Shown here in pieces: positions 8,707-18,356 of a DNA stretch of 64,000 nucleotides; the stretch's first letter is position 1, and every line of letters begins with the position of its first letter. The notes beneath the pieces were generated by a model that saw only the letters and a list, made by a program, of their open reading frames with translations, was not told the DNA's origin and made no database searches. This DNA is from Stenotrophomonas humi (GTDB lineage: Bacteria > Pseudomonadota > Gammaproteobacteria > Xanthomonadales > Xanthomonadaceae): the NCBI RefSeq assembly GCF_001431415.1, contig NZ_LDJI01000001.1, positions 1 to 64,000 of the forward strand. The letters run 5' to 3'. The position numbers were made by a program, and so were the translations under genes.

Positions 8707-9665
8707 TGTTTACCTCCCCGCGCCCGGCGCAGGCTTTTGACTAGTTCGTTCATTTTTTCCATACCCTGCCGCGATACCGCGGCGTCGTACACAAACGTCT
8801 CGAAGTCCTGGTCGGGATCGCGCGAACAGATCCCGCCATTGGCGCAGTAGCCGGTCATCAATGCGCTGCCCGGCCCACACGCCAGGCCCAGTTGGCAGGC
8901 CGCCAGTTGCCACGCCAGCTGCGCGGCCTGGTCACCGGCGACCAGACCGCTGTAGGCGCTGTCACCGGCAGCGGCCACACCCATCGCCGTGGACACGGCC
9001 AGAAACGCCTCCGGGTCCTGCGAATTCAACACCCGCTCCACCAGACCACGGCGGTATGCGGCATCCGTGCGCAGCGGCTCGCCCATCGACAGCAGCGCGG
9101 CCTCGGCAGCGAGGTTGCCGGCGGTGGCCGAGCTGCGCCGTTGCTGCAAGATCAGCGCACGTCCCAGACCATCGGCAGCGGTAAAGCCCACGCATCCCTG
9201 GCTGACCTGTTCACGCGCCGCCGTCAGGCCCGGCACGTCCTTCAAACCCATGCTTGCCAGCGTCGCGCTGTCCAGCGCGTAACCCTGCGGATCCATGGCA
9301 TAGACCCCGCAATAGTCATAAATGCGGCTGACCATCCAGCCCGCCTCGGCATCACCGGCCGCCGCGGCCGCACGCAGCTGGCGTGCGTATTCGAACAGGC
9401 CACGCCCGCCTTCAAAGGCCGCGCGCAGGTCCAGCGGCAGGCCCGGGCCGACCGCAGCGCTCAGTTCGCGCCCGCCCGGCTGGCTGTCAGCCGCCGCGCC
9501 GGTGGCGTCGGAAACCTGTTCCACCGATACGTTCATCGCCGCCGCCATTTCCTGGCTATCGGCTGCATGCAGACCGCCACCGCTGCGGAAACCCAGCACG
9601 GCAAGCAGCACCGCCGCGGGCAGTGCCAACAGGTACCAGGGTTTTCTGGCAAGCAGGGAAAGCAT
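8703..9665 (-). CDS. membrane-anchored periplasmic protein of unknown function
   Basis: A 320-residue protein from ATG 9665 (MLSLLARKPWYLLALPAAVL): one N-terminal signal anchor and a large Ala-rich, helical domain. The piece ARQLRAAAAAGDAEAGWMVSRIYDYC resembles a Sel1/TPR-type helical repeat, and pairs of cysteines (IYDYCGVY, SQGCVGF, ACQLGLACG, GYCANGGICS) suggest disulphides outside the membrane. It could be a scaffold in the envelope; no specific role can be assigned. Translationally coupled to the small protein downstream. Confidence 0.6.
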   Translation of the reverse strand: MLSLLARKPWYLLALPAAVLLAVLGFRSGGGLHAADSQEMAAAMNVSVEQVSDATGAAADSQPGGRELSAAVGPGLPLDLRAAFEGGRGLFEYARQLRAAAAAGDAEAGWMVSRIYDYCGVYAMDPQGYALDSATLASMGLKDVPGLTAAREQVSQGCVGFTAADGLGRALILQQRRSSATAGNLAAEAALLSMGEPLRTDAAYRRGLVERVLNSQDPEAFLAVSTAMGVAAAGDSAYSGLVAGDQAAQLAWQLAACQLGLACGPGSALMTGYCANGGICSRDPDQDFETFVYDAAVSRQGMEKMNELVKSLRRARGGKQ

Positions 9666-9811
9666 CGGTAACCGGCACGAAAGGGCGGGTGATGATCCGG
9701 GGATTCTAGCAAGCAAGCGCTTGACGACGATGAATCCGGGCGCGCGGGCGCGCAATCAAGCCCGGCCTCGTCTAGGATGCGTGCCCTGTCCCGCCGTTGC
9801 TGTCCCCCGCC

Positions 9812-10726
9812 ATGCCCTTCCTTGAATTGACCCTGCGCTGCACCGAAACCACCCAGCCCCGCTACGAGAACGCGCTCGAAGACGTGGGTGCGCTGGCGGT
9901 GACCATGCTCGACGCCGACGCTGACACCAGCAACGAGCGCGCGATTCTGGAGCCGGGCGTGGGCGAAACGCCGTTGTGGAACGACCTGGTACTGACCGCG
10001 CTGTTCCCGGCCGACACCAACGCGCTGGCGTTGCTGGCCGCACTGGAAGCCTTCGATGCCGGCCTGGACTGGGCAAACGCCAGCTTCCGCGCGGTCGAAG
10101 ATGAAGACTGGGAACGCGCCTGGCTGGACCAGTTCCAGCCGATGCGTTTCGGTGAACGGACCTGGATCGTGCCGTGGAACCACGAACTGCCCGAGGAAGC
10201 CCAGGCCGCCGACGCCGCCATCGTACGGCTGGACCCGGGCCTGGCATTCGGCTCGGGCACCCACCCGACCACTGCGCTGTGCCTGCGCTGGCTGGACCAG
10301 CTTGCCGCCGACGGCGAACTGGCCGGCAAGACCGTGCTCGATTTCGGCTGCGGCTCGGGCATCCTCGCCCTGGCCGCACTCAAGCTGGGCGCGGCCGCCG
10401 CGGTGGGGGTGGACAACGACCCGCAGGCACTGATCGCCACCGCCGACAACGGCGAGCGCAACGGCACGCAGATTGCCGCCTACCTGCCGCAGGACGAGCC
10501 GGTGGCGACGTACCCGGTCGTGGTCGCCAACATCCTGGCCTCGGCCCTGGACGCACTGGCCGAACTGCTGGCCGCGCGCGTGGCACCCGGTGGCCGCATC
10601 GCACTGTCGGGCATCCTGCATGGCCAGGAAGGCGAACTGCTGGAACGCTACGCCGCCTGGTTCGACCAGCTTGAAGCGGTACAGGACGGCGACTGGATGC
10701 GCATCACCGGCGTGCGCCGTGCTTGA
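9812..10726 (+). CDS. prmA: ribosomal protein L11 methyltransferase
   Basis: A 304-residue SAM-dependent enzyme that trimethylates ribosomal protein L11. The N-terminal L11-recognition domain (about 1-110) contains [18 protein letters not shown]; the catalytic domain shows [15 protein letters not shown], the SAM motif [20 protein letters not shown], and [13 protein letters not shown] (NIL motif). Start at ATG 9812 ([10 protein letters not shown]) fits the family. The DUF3426 gene follows within 30 bases, as in related Xanthomonadaceae. Confidence 0.96.
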   Translation: MPFLELTLRCTETTQPRYENALEDVGALAVTMLDADADTSNERAILEPGVGETPLWNDLVLTALFPADTNALALLAALEAFDAGLDWANASFRAVEDEDWERAWLDQFQPMRFGERTWIVPWNHELPEEAQAADAAIVRLDPGLAFGSGTHPTTALCLRWLDQLAADGELAGKTVLDFGCGSGILALAALKLGAAAAVGVDNDPQALIATADNGERNGTQIAAYLPQDEPVATYPVVVANILASALDALAELLAARVAPGGRIALSGILHGQEGELLERYAAWFDQLEAVQDGDWMRITGVRRA

Positions 10727-10755
10727 ATGGGCGCAACGCCCCGGCACCGCCTGAC

Positions 10756-11541
10756 ATGAGCGACGAAACCACGCCCTCTCGCCCCTCGCTGGCCACTTTT
10801 CTGCACGGCAAGCCGGCGCCCAAGCCGGAGGATGCCGTTGCAGTCGATGCCAATGAGGCGGCAACACCGCCAGCGGCAGAACTGCTGCCTGCCTCCGAGC
10901 CGGAGGCGCCGGTAAGCGAGCCGTTGGAAATCGCCCATCCGGTGGCGCGGGACGCCGCGAGCGAGCAGGTCGTCGATCCCGTCGACACTGCAGATGATGC
11001 CGAGAGCGAAGCCGCTTCCGGGCCCGCCCCCAGCTTCAGCCGCAGCGCACGTGCAAGCCGCGCTGCCGCGCATGTCACGCCGCGTTGGCAGTGGGCATTG
11101 GTAGCGGGTCTGGCATTGCTGCTGGGTGTCCAGATCCTGATCGCCGACCGGGCACGGTTGGCCGCCGACGCAGGGACCCGACCACTGGTCAGCGCGTTGT
11201 GCACGGTGCTGCGCTGTTCGCTGCCGGCATGGCATGAGCCGTCGGCCTACACCATGCTCAGCCGCGACATCCGCCCGGCACCGGGCCAGCCCGGCGTGCT
11301 GCAGGTGCACGCCAGTTTCCGCAACGACGCACGCTGGGCGCAGGCCTGGCCGGCGCTGCGTCTGTCCTTGTCCGATGCCGATGGCCGGGTGATCGGCCGC
11401 CGCACTTTCCAACCGGCCGAGTACCTCGGGCCCACGGCGGACCCGCAGGCACGACTGGAACAGGGGCAGAGCGCGCAGGTGTCGTTCCAGTTGCATGAAC
11501 CGGCTGCAGCAACGGTCGCCTTCAGCTTCGAATTTCACTAA
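10756..11541 (+). CDS. DUF3426 single-pass membrane protein without a zinc ribbon
   Basis: A 261-residue protein from ATG 10756 (MSDETTPSRPSLATF). A long acidic, Pro/Ala-rich disordered region (about 1-100) precedes one membrane helix (WALVAGLALLLGVQILIA, about 112-130) and the C-terminal DUF3426 domain (SREDIRPAPG-like start, LQVHASFRNDA, WPALRLSLSDADGRVIGRR), a beta-sandwich. Many relatives begin with a CxxC zinc ribbon; none is present and only 29 bases separate this start from prmA. Function unknown. Confidence 0.8.
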   Translation: MSDETTPSRPSLATFLHGKPAPKPEDAVAVDANEAATPPAAELLPASEPEAPVSEPLEIAHPVARDAASEQVVDPVDTADDAESEAASGPAPSFSRSARASRAAAHVTPRWQWALVAGLALLLGVQILIADRARLAADAGTRPLVSALCTVLRCSLPAWHEPSAYTMLSRDIRPAPGQPGVLQVHASFRNDARWAQAWPALRLSLSDADGRVIGRRTFQPAEYLGPTADPQARLEQGQSAQVSFQLHEPAAATVAFSFEFH

Positions 11542-11625
11542 GCACGTGCGCATGGCGTGGCAGGCCGGCGGCCCACGCGCTAGACTCCTCCCCCCACGCC
11601 GGGCCACTGGGCCCGACTCTGTTGA

Positions 11626-11913
<288 letters not shown>

Positions 11914-11925
11914 GCCACCCTGGCT

Positions 11926-11993
11926 GTAAAGCGGAGCCACGCTCTGCTGAAGCACAACCGGGAAACATCCCGCCGAGCATGACTCGGCACCAC
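11926..11993. repeat. REP (SMAG-like) heterodimer between fis and purH
   Basis: A GTAAAGCGGAG...CTCTGCT palindrome on the plus strand is followed by an inverted GTGGTGCCGAG...CTCGGCG palindrome (the GCCGAG/CTCGGC stem at 11972-11988). The same two palindrome types form a dimer at 61666-61734, in opposite order. Confidence 0.7.
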
Positions 11994-12065
11994 CGGGGTT
12001 CACCGGGCAGGGATATGACCACGCGGCTACAATACCGGCCCGCTTCCGCTTCCCCTTCTGCCCCC

Positions 12066-13649
12066 ATGTCTGCTGATCTGCTGCCCGTCCGCCGGGCCTT
12101 GCTGTCTGTTTCCGACAAGACCGGTCTGGTCGAACTGGCCCGCGCCCTGGCCGCCCGCAATGTCGAGCTGCTGTCCACCGGCGGTACCGCCAAGGCGATC
12201 CGCGACGCCGGCCTGCCGGTCAAGGATGTCTCCGACGTCACCGGCTTCCCGGAAATGATGGATGGCCGGGTCAAGACCCTGCACCCGATGGTGCATGGCG
12301 GCCTGCTCGGCCGTGCCGGTACCGACGATGCGGTGATGGCCGAACACGGCATCGCGCCGATCGACCTGCTGGTGCTGAACCTGTATCCGTTCGAGTCGGT
12401 CACCGCCAAGGCCGATTGCACGCTGGCCGATGCGGTGGAGAACATCGACATCGGCGGTCCGGCAATGCTGCGCAGCGCCGCCAAGAATTTCGCCCGCGTG
12501 GCCGTGGCCACCAGCCCGGACCAGTACGCGGCGCTTCTGGCCGAACTCGATGGCAACGACGGCAAACTCTCAGCGGCACAGCGCTTCGCGTTGTCCGTCG
12601 CTGCGTTCAACCGCGTGGCCCAGTACGACGCGGCGATCAGCAACTACCTGTCGGCCGTGACCGCAACCGATGCGGCGGTGCCCGAGCGTGCTGAATTCCC
12701 GGCGCAGATGAATTCCTCCTTCGTGAAAGTGATGGACCTGCGCTACGGCGAAAACCCGCACCAGAGCGGCGCGTTCTACCGCGACCTGTACCCGGTGCCG
12801 GGCACGCTGGCCACCTTCGTGCAGCTGCAGGGCAAGGAGCTGAGCTACAACAACCTGGCCGACGCCGACGCGGCGTGGGAATGCGTGCGTCAGTTCGACG
12901 TGCCGGCCTGCGTCATCGTCAAGCACGCCAACCCGTGCGGCGTGGCCGTGGCTGCCGACGTCGGCGCTGCGTATGAAATGGCCTACAACACCGACCCGAC
13001 CAGCGCGTTCGGCGGCATCCTCGCTTTCAACCGCACGCTGGATGTTGCGACGGCCAAGGCCATCCTCGACCGTCAGTTCGTCGAAGTACTGATCGCCCCG
13101 GACTACGAGCCGGCCGCGCTGGAATACGCCACCAAGAAGGCCAACGTGCGCGTGCTGCGCATTCCGAACGGTGACGGGCGCAACAACTACGACACCAAGC
13201 GCGTGGGTTCCGGCCTGCTGATCCAGAGCGCCGACAACCGCGGCATGTCACTGCAGGAACTGAAGACGGTGACCCAGCGCGCGCCGAGCGATACCGAACT
13301 GCGCGACCTGCTGTTCGCCTGGCGCGTGGCCAAGTACGTCAAGTCCAACGCGATCGTCTATGCGAAAGACGAGCGCACGATTGGCGTAGGCGCCGGCCAG
13401 ATGAGCCGCGTGTACTCGGCGCGCATCGCCGGCATCAAGGCCGCCGATGCGGGCCTGGTGGTGCCGGGCTCGGTGATGGCGTCCGACGCGTTCTTCCCGT
13501 TCCGTGACGGCCTGGATGCCGCTGCCGAAGCCGGCATCACCGCGGTGATCCAGCCGGGCGGTTCGATGCGCGACGCCGAGGTGATTGCCGCTGCCGATGA
13601 GCACGGCATCGCCATGGTGTTCACCGGCGTGCGTCACTTCCGTCACTGA
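12066..13649 (+). CDS. purH: bifunctional AICAR transformylase / IMP cyclohydrolase
   Basis: A 527-residue enzyme for the last two steps of IMP synthesis. The N-terminal cyclohydrolase domain shows [33 protein letters not shown] and GGLLGRAG; the C-terminal transformylase shows [14 protein letters not shown], the catalytic [23 protein letters not shown] and [16 protein letters not shown] 12066 is chosen because the family begins there; the longer frame upstream runs through the REP element. fis lies upstream; purD follows after a lipoprotein gene. Confidence 0.97.
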   Translation: MSADLLPVRRALLSVSDKTGLVELARALAARNVELLSTGGTAKAIRDAGLPVKDVSDVTGFPEMMDGRVKTLHPMVHGGLLGRAGTDDAVMAEHGIAPIDLLVLNLYPFESVTAKADCTLADAVENIDIGGPAMLRSAAKNFARVAVATSPDQYAALLAELDGNDGKLSAAQRFALSVAAFNRVAQYDAAISNYLSAVTATDAAVPERAEFPAQMNSSFVKVMDLRYGENPHQSGAFYRDLYPVPGTLATFVQLQGKELSYNNLADADAAWECVRQFDVPACVIVKHANPCGVAVAADVGAAYEMAYNTDPTSAFGGILAFNRTLDVATAKAILDRQFVEVLIAPDYEPAALEYATKKANVRVLRIPNGDGRNNYDTKRVGSGLLIQSADNRGMSLQELKTVTQRAPSDTELRDLLFAWRVAKYVKSNAIVYAKDERTIGVGAGQMSRVYSARIAGIKAADAGLVVPGSVMASDAFFPFRDGLDAAAEAGITAVIQPGGSMRDAEVIAAADEHGIAMVFTGVRHFRH

Positions 13650-13699
13650 CACGCGCCATGACGGCCGGGGTGATCGGCAACATCGCTCCCGATCGTTGC

Positions 13700-13728
13700 G
13701 GCCCTGCAGGCAAGCTGTCTGCAGGGCC
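13700..13728. other. strong hairpin after purH
   Basis: GGCCCTGCAG (13700-13709) and CTGCAGGGCC (13719-13728) form a perfect ten-base stem with a nine-base loop. There is no T tract. It lies in the 200-base gap after purH and could protect the purH message 3' end or act as a factor-assisted terminator. Nothing else is evident in that gap. Confidence 0.5.
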
Positions 13729-13850
13729 CGCATGTCGCGCAAGGGCGTTATCAATCTGGCAGCACGCAACACCTTGCCGGCGACACGCCGCGCGATTGCA
13801 ACAACGCACTACCGCATTCCCGTTTCCACTCACGCAAAGGGCTGCAGCTG

Positions 13851-14261
13851 ATGCGCAACATTCTGATTCTCCTGCTCGCCGGCACCTGCGCGGCCCTGCT
13901 TGTCGGCTGTGGCAACGGCAAGCTTGCCGACGCACAGCGCACCGCCGTGGACAGCATGAGCAAGCAACTGCCTGCGCCGTATCGCGATGGTTTGATCATC
14001 GACTCGGTGCACCGCCATGGCGATGACCTGGTGCAGATGATCCGCTCCCCCGACGCGACCGTGGCCATGGCCAAGGCCAAGCCGGAAGTGTTTGAAGCCC
14101 TGCGCCGCGATGAAGACGAAGCCATCACCGAGCTGTGCGCGAACCCGACGCTGGCGCCCGTCTACGCCGCTGGTGGTGGTGTGCGCCGCCGCTTCATCGA
14201 TGCCAATGGCGCGGTGTTCTTCGAAGTCACGCTGAAGTCTTCCCATTGCATTTCCCATTGA
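13851..14261 (+). CDS. small lipoprotein of unknown function
   Basis: A 136-residue protein with a lipoprotein signal (MRNILILLLAGTCAALLVGC, lipobox LVGC, Cys 20). The mature part is mixed helical (LADAQRTAVDSMSKQLPAPYRDGLI) and has a second cysteine pair candidate (ELCANP, SSHC). Two consecutive residues after the acylated Cys are Gly-Asn, with no Asp at +2, so outer membrane sorting is expected. It stands 22 bases before purD but seems unrelated to purine synthesis. Confidence 0.75.
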   Translation: MRNILILLLAGTCAALLVGCGNGKLADAQRTAVDSMSKQLPAPYRDGLIIDSVHRHGDDLVQMIRSPDATVAMAKAKPEVFEALRRDEDEAITELCANPTLAPVYAAGGGVRRRFIDANGAVFFEVTLKSSHCISH

Positions 14262-14283
14262 ACGCTCCACAGGAACTGACCCC

Positions 14284-15570
14284 ATGAAAATCCTCGTCAT
14301 CGGCGCCGGCGGCCGCGAACACGCCCTGGCCTGGAAGCTGGCCCAGTCCGCGAAGGTCAGCGAAGTGATCGTCGCCCCGGGCAATGCCGGCACCGCCACC
14401 GAAGGCAAGTGCCGCAATGTCGCGATCAAGGTCACCGATATCGCCGGGCTGCTGAAGTTGGCGCAGGACGAGGCCGTCGGCCTGACCGTGGTCGGCCCGG
14501 AAGTGCCGCTGGTAGCCGGCGTGGTGGATACGTTCCGGGCGGCGGGCCTGCGCATCTTCGGGCCGACCGCCGCTGCCGCGCAGCTGGAAGGCAGCAAGGC
14601 ATTCGCCAAGGATTTCCTTGCACGCCACGGTATTCCCACCGCGTACTACGCCGTGCACACCGAGGTGGAGGCCGCGCTGGCTTATCTGCATGAGAAGGGC
14701 GCGCCCATCGTGATCAAGGCCGATGGCCTTGCCGCCGGCAAGGGTGTGATCGTGGCGATGACGATGGAAGAAGCCGAAGCCGCCGTGCACGACATGCTCA
14801 GCGGCAACGCCTTCGGCGATGCCGGTGCACGCGTGGTGATCGAGGAATTCCTCGACGGCGAGGAAGCCAGCTTCATCTCGATGGTCGATGGCCGCATCGC
14901 GCTGCCGATGGCCACCAGCCAGGATCACAAGCGCGTGGGCGACGGCGACACCGGCCCCAACACCGGCGGCATGGGCGCGTATTCGCCGGCCCCGGTGGTG
15001 ACGCCGGACGTGCATGCGCGGGTGATGCGCGAAGTGGTCGAGCCGACCGTCGCCGGCATGATCGCCGACGGCGTACCGTTCACCGGCTTCCTGTATGCCG
15101 GGCTGATGATCGATGCGGATGGCGCACCGAAGGTGATCGAATTCAACGTGCGCTTCGGCGACCCGGAAACCCAGCCGGTGATGCTGCGCCTGCAGTCGGA
15201 TCTGGTCGACCTGCTGGAAGCGGCCATCGACGGCGCCCTGGCCGGCGTGGAAGCGCAGTGGGATCCGCGTCCGTCACTGGGCGTGGTGCTCGCCGCCAAG
15301 CCGTACCCGGAAACGCCGATCGTGGGTGATGTGATCAGCGGCCTGGCCGATGTGCCGGGCAGCGCCAAGGTGTTCCATGCCGGCACCGCTTTGGATGCCG
15401 ACGGCAATGTGATCAGTGCCGGTGGCCGTGTGCTGTGCGTGGCAGCGCTGGGTGACAGTGTTTCCGATGCGCAGCAGCACGCCTATGCCGGCGTTGCGAA
15501 GATCCATTGGGCCAACGAGTTCCACCGCAACGACATCGGCTGGCGCGCGATTGCGCGTGAGCAACAGTAA
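14284..15570 (+). CDS. purD: phosphoribosylamine-glycine ligase
   Basis: A 428-residue ATP-grasp ligase, second step of purine synthesis, joining glycine to phosphoribosylamine. Signatures: MKILVIGAGGREHALAWKL, GPEVPLVAGVVD, IKADGLAAGKGVIVAM, the metal site EFNVRFGDPETQPVMLRL and SQDHKRVGDGDTGPNTGGMG. Length and start match the family. RBS AGGAA precedes ATG 14284. Confidence 0.97.
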   Translation: MKILVIGAGGREHALAWKLAQSAKVSEVIVAPGNAGTATEGKCRNVAIKVTDIAGLLKLAQDEAVGLTVVGPEVPLVAGVVDTFRAAGLRIFGPTAAAAQLEGSKAFAKDFLARHGIPTAYYAVHTEVEAALAYLHEKGAPIVIKADGLAAGKGVIVAMTMEEAEAAVHDMLSGNAFGDAGARVVIEEFLDGEEASFISMVDGRIALPMATSQDHKRVGDGDTGPNTGGMGAYSPAPVVTPDVHARVMREVVEPTVAGMIADGVPFTGFLYAGLMIDADGAPKVIEFNVRFGDPETQPVMLRLQSDLVDLLEAAIDGALAGVEAQWDPRPSLGVVLAAKPYPETPIVGDVISGLADVPGSAKVFHAGTALDADGNVISAGGRVLCVAALGDSVSDAQQHAYAGVAKIHWANEFHRNDIGWRAIAREQQ

Positions 15571-15586
15571 ACCCTGCATGTGATGG

Positions 15587-15644
15587 GAGGCGTCCTGAAG
15601 GGTCTACTTGTGATCGCATCAGAGACACAACAGGACGCACCTCC
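15587..15644. repeat. long imperfect inverted repeat between purD and the acetyltransferase gene
   Basis: GGAGGCGTCCTG (15587-15598 region) faces CAGGACGCACCTCC (15631-15644) across about 33 bases, pairing except for one bulge. No T tract follows. It may be a stem in the purD 3' end or a leader structure of the next gene. Confidence 0.45.
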
Positions 15645-15668
15645 ACCGAGGTTGGGGACGAGACCGCA

Positions 15669-16109
15669 ATGACCACCATCAGATCTTCCCGCCCCGTCGA
15701 TGCTGAGCGCGCTGTCGAAATCTGGCGGAGCGCAGTCGATGCGACGCATGATTTTCTGTCGCCACAGGATCGCAGCGCCATCGATGTGATGGTGTGCGAC
15801 TTTCTGCCCAAAGTACCGCTCTGGCTTGCCGTGGATGCCAATGACTACCCGCTCGCCTTCATGTTCATTGACAACGGACACATGGAGGCACTGTTCGTGG
15901 ACCCGGCATGTCGCGGAACGGGTATCGGTGCCGCGCTGGTGCGTCACGGCCTCGCGCTTCATCCAACCATGACGACCGACGTCAATGAGCAGAACGGCCA
16001 GGCCGTTGGCTTCTACGAAAGAATGGGATTCAAGCGCACGGGCCGGTCGCCGCTCGATGGGCAAGGCAGGCCTTATCCGCTTGTCCATTTGAAACATTCA
16101 AACCAATAG
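15669..16109 (+). CDS. GNAT acetyltransferase, YjaB-like
   Basis: A 146-residue GNAT enzyme very close to E. coli YjaB in pattern: SVDATHDFLSPQDR-like start (here RSAVDATHDFLS), FLPKVPLWLAV, HMEALFVDPACRGTGIGAAL (acetyl-CoA loop RGTGIG), TTDVNEQNGQAVGFYERMGF and GRPYPLVHL at the end. Substrate unknown. It stands alone between purD and a terminator. Confidence 0.88.
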   Translation: MTTIRSSRPVDAERAVEIWRSAVDATHDFLSPQDRSAIDVMVCDFLPKVPLWLAVDANDYPLAFMFIDNGHMEALFVDPACRGTGIGAALVRHGLALHPTMTTDVNEQNGQAVGFYERMGFKRTGRSPLDGQGRPYPLVHLKHSNQ

Positions 16110-16190
16110 CCCGGACTGACGGTTTCCAGCCCCGGGGCCAGCGGGCTTCTGGGCCATGCACGATCCCCGCGGAAAGAGACACAAAGGGCG

Positions 16191-16220
16191 GCCTCGCGGT
16201 CGCCCTTTGTCATTGAAATC
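16191..16220. terminator. bidirectional-looking terminator between convergent genes
   Basis: ACAAAGGGCG and CGCCCTTTGT form a ten-base stem with a ten-base loop, between the acetyltransferase gene (rightward) and the aldo/keto reductase gene (leftward). Short T runs lie on either side within the stem. Confidence 0.65.
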
Positions 16221-16268
16221 CATCGCGCGTCACGCGCCGCTTGCATCACTTCTGCTTCTTTTCCCCCC

Positions 16269-17264
<996 letters not shown>

Positions 17265-17344
17265 TGCATGCATCCATCAACGAAGGGGAGGCCACTGTAG
17301 GCCGGCACCACTACCCGGATAAACCCGCATAATCAGGACTGACC

Positions 17345-18268
17345 ATGAAGCCTGACCGCACAATCGACCCCGCTCTGCTGCCTGCGCTGGCCGCCTTCGC
17401 CTGCGTGGCCCGGCAGGCCAGCTTCCGCCAAGCCGCCATCGAGCTGGGCGTTTCGCCGTCGGCGCTGTCGCAGACCATCCGCAACCTGGAGCGCCGGCTG
17501 GGCACGCGCCTGTTGCAGCGAACCACCCGCACGGTGGGCCTGACCGAACCTGGCCAACGGCTGCTGCAGGAAACCGTGCCGGCACTGGCACGCATCGGCA
17601 GTGCGCTGCAGGCCATGGAAGAAAGCCGCGACGTTCCGTCCGGCCAGTTACGCATCACCACGCCACGCTATCCGGCCGAACACCTGCTGCTGCCGTTCCT
17701 GCCCCAGTTCCATGCGCGCTATCCGCTGGTAAAAGTCGAACTGTCGATCCAGCCGGCCATGGTTGACGTGGTCGCCGAAGGTTTCGACGCGGGGATCCGG
17801 CTGGGTGAATCGCTGGCTGCCGGCATGATCGCGGTGCCACTGGGGCCGCCGCTGCGGTTGGCGGTGGTCGCCAGCCCGGCCTATCTGCACCGGCACGGCG
17901 TGCCGGATCGCCCCGAGGCGCTGGTCGGCCACGCCTGCATTCCCCACCGCAACAGCGACGGCCGGATCATGCCGTGGGAATTCAGCCGCGATGGCCACGA
18001 CTTCTACATCGAAGTCGACGGCCCCTTGCTGCTCAATGACAGCCACCTCGCATTGCAGGCCACCCGCGCCGGACTGGGCCTGCAGCAGGTGTTCGAGCAC
18101 AACGTGCGCGCCGACCTGGATGCCGGCCGGCTGGTGCGGGTGCTGGACGCGTGGCAGCTTCCGTTCGCCGGTTTTCATCTTTACTACCCTTCGCGCGATC
18201 ACCTCGCGCCGAAGCTGCGGGTGTTCATCGATTTCATGCGCGCGGCCAATGCGGCGGCATTCAAATGA
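17345..18268 (+). CDS. LysR-family transcriptional regulator
   Basis: A 307-residue regulator. The winged helix-turn-helix is in FRQAAIELGVSPSALSQTIRNLERRLGTRLLQRTTRTVGLTEPG (quoted in pieces: FRQAAIELGVSPSALSQTI, then LERRLGTRLLQRT). The periplasmic-binding-like effector domain follows, with RITTPRYPAEHLLLPFL and DAGIRLGESLAAGMI, typical of the CrgA/AaeR branch. Divergent from the aldo/keto reductase gene, which it probably controls along with itself. Confidence 0.92.
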   Translation: MKPDRTIDPALLPALAAFACVARQASFRQAAIELGVSPSALSQTIRNLERRLGTRLLQRTTRTVGLTEPGQRLLQETVPALARIGSALQAMEESRDVPSGQLRITTPRYPAEHLLLPFLPQFHARYPLVKVELSIQPAMVDVVAEGFDAGIRLGESLAAGMIAVPLGPPLRLAVVASPAYLHRHGVPDRPEALVGHACIPHRNSDGRIMPWEFSRDGHDFYIEVDGPLLLNDSHLALQATRAGLGLQQVFEHNVRADLDAGRLVRVLDAWQLPFAGFHLYYPSRDHLAPKLRVFIDFMRAANAAAFK

Positions 18269-18356
18269 TGCACTCCCCGCCTTGCCCACGCTTGCCTGTG
18301 CAACAACCGCGTCGCAAGCTGGTCCTCCCTTGAACACATCAGGCCATACCACCGGC

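Noticed and set aside
6853..8850. 665-codon frame on the plus strand
   Set aside because: Antisense to the MHYT-GGDEF-EAL gene and beyond; a GC-rich codon shadow without domains.
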